64,000 bases of DNA. Origin: UBA6144 sp964399165. GTDB taxonomy: Bacteria > Bdellovibrionota > Bacteriovoracia > Bacteriovoracales > Bacteriovoracaceae. The notes beneath the pieces are model-generated. The model saw only the letters and a program-made list of their open reading frames with translations. It searched no databases and was not told where the DNA came from. Both the position numbers and the translations under genes were made by a program. Each line of letters starts with the position of its first letter. Positions within the stretch are counted from its first letter, which is position 1. Below are positions 58,480 to 64,000 of the stretch, piece by piece. Location: assembly GCA_964399165.1 (NCBI GenBank), contig CAYNPO010000002.1:62001-126000 (forward strand). The letters run 5' to 3'.

Positions 58480-58508
58480 AGTATAACCCCTCTGAAGGAG
58501 TTTTTCAG
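58480..58508 (-). promoter_or_regulatory. lptCA promoter, leaderless candidate, overlapping a mutS -10
   Basis: Minus strand CTGAAA (58508-58503), 17-bp spacer, TATACT (58485-58480), then GACGAG to the ATG at 58473. On the plus strand the same bases hold TATAAC (58482-58487), a possible -10 for mutS, so the two divergent promoters overlap. Confidence 0.5.
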
Positions 58509-58601
58509 ATGACTGTTTCGCTCGGTTTGGGGAGCATCGGGGCATGCACAATCCCTCTCTCGCGGACCTGGTCGAATCGGGCGTCAAACTCACCCCCATG
58601 A
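58509..58601 (+). CDS. Small upstream reading frame overlapping the mutS start
   Basis: 30 codons beginning with ATG 58509, which has the ideal GAAGGAG at 58494-58500 and 8-nt spacing. It ends TGA at 58599-58601, overlapping ATG codons of mutS (ATGATGG). The best ribosome-binding site in front of mutS therefore serves another frame. May be a leader peptide coupled to mutS, or a sign of a frame error. Not verified. Confidence 0.35.
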   Translation: MTVSLGLGSIGACTIPLSRTWSNRASNSPP

Positions 58602-61195
58602 TGGAGCAGTACTGGGCGGTCAAGCGCCAGTACCCGGGCGTGCTGCTACTCTTCCGCATGGGCGATTTCTACGAAATGTTCTTCGAGGACGCTCGGGAAG
58701 CCGCGCGACTCCTGAATATCTCCCTTACCGTGCGCGGAAAACTGGGCGAGACCCCCATCCCCATGGCGGGCATCCCCCACCACGCCGCCGCCACCTACAT
58801 CGACCGCATCAGCCAACTGGGCATGAAGGTCGTGATCTGCGAGCAGATCGAGAATCCCAAGGACGCTAAGGGTATCGTCAAACGGGGCGTCACCCAGATC
58901 GTCTCCCCCGCCGTGCCCTTCGACCTGGATCGCACGGTCAATGACGAGAACAAGTACATCGGGGCCGCCTGGCGCGAGGATGGTAAGTGCACCCTGTGCC
59001 TGCTGGATTTTACAGCCGGTGACTTCTTTGGCATGGCGGTTTCCTCTGAGGCGGAGTTGGCGGAAAAAATCCTGCTCTATCGCCCGAAGGAATTCTTGGC
59101 GGGCCTGGGCCAGTGGGAGAAGTTCCCCGCGGTGGAGGACGCCCTCGCCCAAACCGGCGCCCTACGCACCCACCTCTCCGAGGAATGGTTTGATCCCAAG
59201 CACACCGCGCCTTACCTAGCGAAACTCGTGCCGGGCCACCTACGTGACGGCGTCCTCGCTCAACAGCCGGCGGTGTTCCGCCCCCTCGGCGCGCTGAGCT
59301 GGTACGTGTGCTCCACCCAGGCCATGGAAAAGATCGGTCACGTGCGCCCCTTCCGCCTGCTCAACACCGACGACGGTATGAAGGTGACCTGGGCCACCCT
59401 GCGCGGGCTCGAGATCTTCCCCCGCTCCCCGGAACTCTGGCCCGACTCGCTCATCGGCTTCATGGACCGCACCAAGAGCGCCATGGGTGCGCGACACCTG
59501 AAGCTCTTCTTCCGCTCCCCGCTCAAGGACCAGGCACAGATCGAGAAACGCCAAGAACTGGTGGGCCAGCTCATGCAGCGTCCGGCGCTCCTCTCCAGCT
59601 GGCGCGAGCAGCTCGCCGAAGTGCGCGATCTGGACCGCATCCTCGCCAAGGCGACGACCAAGAAGGCCAACGCCGCCGACCTTCTGAACCTCGCCCGCAC
59701 CTGGAACCAGTACGCCAGCATGGAGGCCGAGGCCCAAGCGGAACTGGCGCGCTTCTTCCCCGCCCTGGACAAGAAGGACCGCCAGGCGCTGACCGCCCTC
59801 GCCGAGAACCTCCAGCGCACCGTGAACGACGAGCTGGGCGCCCACAGCGACAAGGGCAACCTGATCCGCGCGGGCGTGCACAAGGAGCGCGACCGCCTTT
59901 CCAAACTCTCCCGCTCCGCCGCCGACGAGCTCCTGGCCCTGGAGAACAAGTACCGCCAACAAACCGGCATCGGCAGCCTCAAGGTCAAGTCCAACAACCT
60001 TGCCGGCTTCTTCATCGAAATCCCCAACGCCCAACTCTCCAAGGCCCCCAAGAGCTTCCAGCGCCGCCAGACCCTCACCAACGGCGAGCGCTTCACCACC
60101 GAGGAGCTGGAAAAACTCGAGCTCGAGATCACTTCGGCGCAGGACCGCCTCTCCCGCCTGGAACGCGAGCTCTTCGACGGGCTCCTGCAGGAGGTGCTCC
60201 AGCTGGCGGGCCCGCTGCTGGACGTGGCCAAACGCCTGGCCCAGATGGACGTCTACCAATCCCTTGCGTGGGTCGCCCTGCAAGAGGGCTTCTCCCGTCC
60301 GCACTTCGATGGTACCGCCAAGACCCTCGAGCTCAAGGGTGCCTGGCATCCCTTGATCCGCGCGGGCCTCAAGGACCGTTTCGTCCCCCACAACCTCGCC
60401 CTCACCCCCGAGCGATTCTTCGGCCTGATCACCGGCCCTAACATGGCCGGCAAGACCACCGTCATGCGCGAAGCCGCGCTCATCCAGTACCTCGCACAAC
60501 TGGGTTCCTGGGTGCCGGCAGCCGAGGCTAATCTGGGCGTTCGCGACTACCTATTCTCGCGCCTCGGCGCCAGCGACGACATCCTGCGGGGCCAATCCAC
60601 CTTCATGGTGGAGATGAGCGAGACCGCTGAGATCCTGCGGCACGCCTCCGAGCACAGCCTCATCATCCTGGACGAGATCGGGCGCGGCACTTCCACCTAC
60701 GACGGCCTCTCCATCGCCTGGGCCCTGGTGGAGCACTTCGTGACCCGCCTCAAGGCGCTGACACTTTTCGCCACCCACTACCACGAGCTCATCGAGCTGG
60801 CGCAAACCCTCCCCGCCGCCAAGAACTTCACCGTGCGGGTGGAGAGCCACAAGGGCAAAGTGCAGTTCCTCTACGAACTTATCGAGACCGGCGCCACCCA
60901 AAGCTTCGGCATCCACGTGGCGGAACTGGCGGGGCTCCCCAAGGATCTCCTCAAGCGCGCCCGTGAGATACTAGGCAAACTCGAAGAGCAGCACCACGAC
61001 CACTCCCTGGTGGAGCGCGTGGACCCACCCCAGCTGTCCATGTTCCAGATGGCCAGCGCCCAGGCGGAGCCGGAAGTCCCGGCGCACCTGGCGGAGCTGG
61101 AGAAGGCCATCAAGGGATTGGACGTGGAGAACATGACGCCCATGCAGGCATTGCAGCGCCTGCATGAGCTGCGGGGGCGCTTAAGCGCCCAGTAG
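58544..61195 (+). CDS. mutS: DNA mismatch repair ATPase MutS
   Basis: 883 residues (normal length). Mismatch-recognition motif MGDFYEMFFEDA with the Phe-x-Glu, connector, lever and clamp domains, ATPase with Walker A GPNMAGKTT, Walker B LIILDEIGRGTSTYDG and an H-loop FATHYHEL. ATG 58544 has no Shine-Dalgarno. KLTPMMEQY near the start matches the family's TPMMQQY, so residues before it are needed; an initiation at the internal ATG 58598 would cut that. Divergent from lptCA. Confidence 0.97.
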   Translation: MHNPSLADLVESGVKLTPMMEQYWAVKRQYPGVLLLFRMGDFYEMFFEDAREAARLLNISLTVRGKLGETPIPMAGIPHHAAATYIDRISQLGMKVVICEQIENPKDAKGIVKRGVTQIVSPAVPFDLDRTVNDENKYIGAAWREDGKCTLCLLDFTAGDFFGMAVSSEAELAEKILLYRPKEFLAGLGQWEKFPAVEDALAQTGALRTHLSEEWFDPKHTAPYLAKLVPGHLRDGVLAQQPAVFRPLGALSWYVCSTQAMEKIGHVRPFRLLNTDDGMKVTWATLRGLEIFPRSPELWPDSLIGFMDRTKSAMGARHLKLFFRSPLKDQAQIEKRQELVGQLMQRPALLSSWREQLAEVRDLDRILAKATTKKANAADLLNLARTWNQYASMEAEAQAELARFFPALDKKDRQALTALAENLQRTVNDELGAHSDKGNLIRAGVHKERDRLSKLSRSAADELLALENKYRQQTGIGSLKVKSNNLAGFFIEIPNAQLSKAPKSFQRRQTLTNGERFTTEELEKLELEITSAQDRLSRLERELFDGLLQEVLQLAGPLLDVAKRLAQMDVYQSLAWVALQEGFSRPHFDGTAKTLELKGAWHPLIRAGLKDRFVPHNLALTPERFFGLITGPNMAGKTTVMREAALIQYLAQLGSWVPAAEANLGVRDYLFSRLGASDDILRGQSTFMVEMSETAEILRHASEHSLIILDEIGRGTSTYDGLSIAWALVEHFVTRLKALTLFATHYHELIELAQTLPAAKNFTVRVESHKGKVQFLYELIETGATQSFGIHVAELAGLPKDLLKRAREILGKLEEQHHDHSLVERVDPPQLSMFQMASAQAEPEVPAHLAELEKAIKGLDVENMTPMQALQRLHELRGRLSAQ

Positions 61196-61197
61196 CG

Positions 61198-61716
61198 TCA
61201 GCGACAGGCCTCGTAAGTACTGCCGCAATCCAGCTGGCCATCCATCTCACGGATGTTCAGGCGGGCGCACTGGATGTGCGGCGTGCGCGCTTCGATCTGG
61301 GCGCTCCGGGAGCTTTCCCTGTAGACCATCCCAAGGCCGGCGGGATCACCCTCAATCCCGCACAAACTGAACAGGGCCTCCCCCCGCGCCTGCTTGGTGG
61401 AGCGAGCTCGGCGGCACACACCTTCCTCGTCCTGGTGAACCCGGGCCACTTTCACAGGGCGGGAGCCCTCCACGACGGGACCGTAGGCGTAGGCGACCAT
61501 CCATTGACGGCTGCCTCGGCCCCCGATGGCCTCGACATCAACGACTTGGGCGTCCGGAAGGTTCAGGGCCGATTGCACGCAGGAATCACCCAATGGCGCC
61601 TCGGCGGAAAGCTCTTCGTCGGAAGAAGCGGGGTTTCGCACTTCGGCTTTCTGGGTGGCACAGGCCGCGACCATGAAACTGAAGGCGACATACATCAAAC
61701 GAAGGGAAGCTTTCAT
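61198..61716 (-). CDS. Cysteine-rich small lipoprotein, paralog A
   Basis: 172 residues from ATG 61716 (GGAGGA). Lipobox VAACAT (Cys19). Six further Cys (DSCVQ, GVCRRA, FSLCGIE, IQCARL, LDCGST, EACR) point to several disulphides. Shares VAYAYGP after a RQWM with its neighbour (WVVAYVDP), and its spacing of Cys. Converges with mutS, stops separated by 2 nt. Function unknown. Confidence 0.7.
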   Translation of the reverse strand: MKASLRLMYVAFSFMVAACATQKAEVRNPASSDEELSAEAPLGDSCVQSALNLPDAQVVDVEAIGGRGSRQWMVAYAYGPVVEGSRPVKVARVHQDEEGVCRRARSTKQARGEALFSLCGIEGDPAGLGMVYRESSRSAQIEARTPHIQCARLNIREMDGQLDCGSTYEACR

Positions 61717-61736
61717 CCGTGAATCCTCCAAAAAAT

Positions 61737-62246
61737 TCAGCCGCAGGCGTCTTTCCACTGCTCGCGGCAAACCAGTTCTTGTCCTTCTGTGTCCTCGAGA
61801 AAGACGTCGAAGCATCCTTCCTCGTTGGCCATCTCGAGTTGCGCAGGCACTTCGGGATGGTAAGCCATTTGGTCATTGGTGCCGCACCACAGGCGGCCGG
61901 CGCTCTCGATGCGTTCACGCCTGAGGGCATCTAGCCGAGCGGGCTCCACGGCCTGGCACCGGCCGCGCACGTTTTGGATGGCCACGGGCCGCACCGGCCG
62001 CGCGGCGTAGCCGACGCGGGGCTGGCGCGGCTGGGGTAAACGCGGATCCACGTAGGCGACCACCCAATCTCCACCACTGAAGGCGGTGGCGTGCAAGATA
62101 TGGCCTTGGCCATTGAAGGCCTGCCGGAGACAGGCTTCACTAGGCCAGGCGCCTGAGGCACTAGCGACCTGCCGAGACGGTGGGCGGTGGGTGCAAGCGA
62201 CCATGATGCCGATGAGAAGAATGAGTCCAAAAAGAGGTGTGCGCAT
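61737..62246 (-). CDS. Cysteine-rich small lipoprotein, paralog B
   Basis: 169 residues from ATG 62246 (GGAGG nearby). Lipobox IMVACT (Cys18). Cys at SEACLR, GRCQAV, LWCGTN, GCFDV, LVCRE and DACG, in an order close to paralog A; the length is similar, and 20 nt separate the genes. Probably a tandem duplicate pair with a common ancestor; both may be co-transcribed. Function unknown. Confidence 0.7.
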   Translation of the reverse strand: MRTPLFGLILLIGIMVACTHRPPSRQVASASGAWPSEACLRQAFNGQGHILHATAFSGGDWVVAYVDPRLPQPRQPRVGYAARPVRPVAIQNVRGRCQAVEPARLDALRRERIESAGRLWCGTNDQMAYHPEVPAQLEMANEEGCFDVFLEDTEGQELVCREQWKDACG

Positions 62247-62371
62247 GAAGGAGCCTCCGCCCTCCATCTTAGCAGAAGGCCCCGTAACGACAGAGGCGGA
62301 GTTTTTGCCCGCGGACATTCTTGAGTATTTAGGTTTTTTGCCGCAACTCCGAGAAGAAAGGTGAGGACCCC

Positions 62372-62986
62372 ATGGCACCTAACCTAGTTCTTCAGGCCGA
62401 ACGCGGAAAGACCCTCGCCCCCGAGGCCTTGTGGGATCCCGCCCTCATCCCCGCCCCCGCGCGTTTCAGCCCCTCCTCCCTGCGCTACTCCTGGGCCGCA
62501 GATTGGTTGGTGGCCTTCTTTCTGGCAACTGGCCTCATCAACACCTGGATCATCTTCCTGGACCCCCTGGTCCTGGAGCATCTTCCCGCCCAGGCGCAGG
62601 AAGTCTTTTTCCAGAGCGCGCGCCTCCTGCTGGTCATGCTCACGCCAATCCTGCATTTCACTTTGAGCTTCCTGGGCGTTCACCAGTCGGGACAAACTTT
62701 AGGCCAGCGCCTTTTCCGCCACCACATGCATGAAGAGGGCGAACTCGCCTCCTGGGAAAACGCCGCCCGCTGGTCCGCCGGCTCCACACTCGCTTTTGCC
62801 TTCGGGGGATTTGCCCTGTTCAAGGAGGGCGGATGGCTTGAGCGCTGGAGCGGGCTGAGCCCCGTCTCCGCAGACTTCCGGGAGCACACGGCCCACTTCC
62901 AATCCCTCCCCCCCACCCTGCCTTTCCGGGACCTGGTGGCCGAGGCGGTCCCTGCAACCCCCGAAGAATACGGGCGCGCCGCCTAG
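62372..62986 (+). CDS. RDD-family-like membrane protein
   Basis: 204 residues; GGTGAGGA before ATG 62372. Three hydrophobic segments (WAADWLVAFFLATGLINTWIIFL; SARLLLVMLTPILHFTLSFLG; WSAGSTLAFAFGGFALF). RYSWAADWLVA with Arg and Asp, and SGQTLGQRLFRHHM resemble the RDD pattern (R..A..D and G.T.G...). Function of RDD proteins is not known in general. The N- and C-terminal ends are cytoplasmic-looking. Confidence 0.55.
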   Translation: MAPNLVLQAERGKTLAPEALWDPALIPAPARFSPSSLRYSWAADWLVAFFLATGLINTWIIFLDPLVLEHLPAQAQEVFFQSARLLLVMLTPILHFTLSFLGVHQSGQTLGQRLFRHHMHEEGELASWENAARWSAGSTLAFAFGGFALFKEGGWLERWSGLSPVSADFREHTAHFQSLPPTLPFRDLVAEAVPATPEEYGRAA

Positions 62987-63069
62987 GGCCCTCACCTTTT
63001 TACACGGTCCACCGGCCCACGGGCATTCTCCCGTTACCATAGGTCCATATCCACCTACCGGGAGACCCC

Positions 63070-63534
63070 ATGAAACTCGCGCTTGCCAGCAGTCTCGCTT
63101 TTGCCCTGGGTACTGCTCACGCCATGCCAGCTGAGGATGGCTGCTATTCCTCACGCACCTATCGAGGCGCGTTCGATCAGGTCCGTAGCATGCAGGCAAG
63201 AATCCACAGCAACGTGGACGGCAGCTCCAGGCTAGATCTTCGCGTCGTGCTGAGGAACGGTCGAGGCACTCACGTGGTGTCCCTCGATTGCAACCCGGAA
63301 GAATCGGGAGTGCGGTGTTCCTGGAACGGCTGCGACGGGGGTAGCGTCACCCTCGGTGGTTACTACGACCAACTTACAATCACCAATAACGGTATCAGCC
63401 TCTCTAACTGCGCAGACCGCGAGTTAGACGAAAACGGTGAGGTCATTAATCCCGTAGAACGGGTCTGGCTGGCGAACACCACCCACGACCGCCGCTTTCA
63501 CCTCAGTTCAACTCCTAACAATTGTAACTTTTAA
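63070..63534 (+). CDS. Secreted beta-rich protein, unknown
   Basis: 154 residues; signal peptide MKLALASSLAFALGTAHA and a GGGAGACC Shine-Dalgarno. Mature part has Cys at DGCYSS, LDCNPE, VRCSWNGCDGG, NCADRE and NNCNF, and TRPLDLRVVLRNG-like strand pattern with many Gly/Asn. Likely a disulphide-bonded extracellular protein. No family recognised. Confidence 0.65.
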   Translation: MKLALASSLAFALGTAHAMPAEDGCYSSRTYRGAFDQVRSMQARIHSNVDGSSRLDLRVVLRNGRGTHVVSLDCNPEESGVRCSWNGCDGGSVTLGGYYDQLTITNNGISLSNCADRELDENGEVINPVERVWLANTTHDRRFHLSSTPNNCNF

Positions 63535-63558
63535 GCCAAACCGTCAGAGGAGAACCTT

Positions 63559-64000
63559 ATGAAAGCAATCATCGCCCTCTCATTGATCGCTTCCTTCACC
63601 GCCCACGCCGGCGCCGGATCCTACTCAGGCTATGTTTACGCCCAACTCAGCGCCCTCTCCGCCGAGGACGGCGTCGTCCTGACCGGCACTAGTGGCGACC
63701 AACCCTGCCGGGTGACCTTCACCTCATCCGAGGATGCCGTGACCATCACTTTCCAGATCGCCGATTACGAAGCCACTGACTATGTAGTCGCCGCCCCCGG
63801 TTCCGCGGGCCAACAACGCCGAGACCGCTTGGAAAGCCTCCCCAGCGGCTCAATTGGGTTCTTCCGCCATTACCGCAACCCCAGCCTACGCCCACTGCGC
63901 GCCGGCCAAACCGACCGCCAGATGCTTATCGACATGCACGAGGGCACCCCGGTACGGGTGACCGCCATGCTGCTCGACCGGGACCAGAGCGTGCGCCTGC
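63559..64000 (+). CDS. Secreted protein, 3' end outside the window
   Basis: 147 codons visible, open to the end of the window. AGAGGAGAACCTT places ATG 63559. Signal peptide (MKAIIALSLIASFTAHA), then GAGSYSGYVYAQLSALSAEDGVVL and one Cys (QPCRVTF). 24 nt after the previous secreted protein, so probably the same operon. No family recognised. Confidence 0.6.
   Translation, partial: MKAIIALSLIASFTAHAGAGSYSGYVYAQLSALSAEDGVVLTGTSGDQPCRVTFTSSEDAVTITFQIADYEATDYVVAAPGSAGQQRRDRLESLPSGSIGFFRHYRNPSLRPLRAGQTDRQMLIDMHEGTPVRVTAMLLDRDQSVRL

Noticed and set aside
59240..60499. 419-codon minus-strand frame across mutS
   Set aside because: Shadow of mutS, whose motifs are all on the plus strand.
1..64000. tRNA, rRNA, CRISPR array or insertion sequence
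   Set aside because: Gaps between genes are too short and I found no cloverleaf, spaced repeats, transposase or long terminal repeats.

Overview
The window is about 64 kb of tightly packed, GC-rich DNA with no gap over 300 bases between genes. I see no tRNA, rRNA, insertion sequence, prophage or CRISPR array. It is core chromosome of a Gram-negative bacterium: lipopolysaccharide export (lptB and an lptC/lptA-type gene), apolipoprotein N-acyltransferase, KdsD-type isomerase, many lipoproteins, two TonB-dependent receptors and an ExbB/ExbD/TonB motor. The density of secreted proteases, lipases and lipoproteins, together with rho, rpoN and DksA-like housekeeping genes, fits a deltaproteobacterial or Bdellovibrionota-like organism. 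That placement is inference from gene content only.

Layout. 1-6.2 kb: 5'-part of guaB, an orphan OmpR-type regulator, a FecR/TPR pair, and a divergent lipoprotein with two trypsin-like domains. 6.2-12 kb: small secreted proteins, two secreted alpha/beta-hydrolase-like proteins and a HIT protein. 12-22.5 kb: murA, prmC, prfA, a DUF1385 membrane protein and rho on the minus strand; dinB, ruvX and mltG on the plus strand; an inactivated trypsin-like lipoprotein; and a DksA/TraR-type gene with a clear promoter and terminator. 22.5-31.5 kb: one minus-strand run of nine genes that looks like a complete TonB2-type transport system with its own receptor, beta-helix protein and ankyrin lipoprotein. 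31.8-35.1 kb: a secreted subtilisin followed by three tandem paralogous astacin-like metalloproteases. 35.1-41.8 kb: lnt, kdsD, a BamC-like lipoprotein, HEAT and coiled-coil proteins, an inositol-monophosphatase-family gene, yacG and a pabC-like gene. 41.8-47.7 kb: a translationally coupled CoA-pathway operon (IlvC-like reductase, panB, coaX, coaBC, panC) ending in hflX. 47.7-52.8 kb: a stand-alone DnaA domain I protein, a 32-residue membrane peptide, a degenerate receiver-like protein and two large related secreted proteins. 52.8-61.2 kb: btuB behind a cobalamin riboswitch, then rpoN, lptB and lptCA, with mutS divergent. 61.2-64 kb: small lipoproteins and secreted proteins, the last cut by the window end.

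Themes. Neighbouring genes are often joined by ATGA, GTGA or TGATG overlaps, so translational coupling is common. Nine genes have a -10-like hexamer exactly 5 or 6 nt before the start codon and no well-placed Shine-Dalgarno sequence, which predicts leaderless mRNAs. The most interesting candidates for new biology are the nine-gene TonB2-type system, the protease cluster, the IlvC-like candidate ketopantoate reductase in the CoA operon, and the free DnaA domain I protein.
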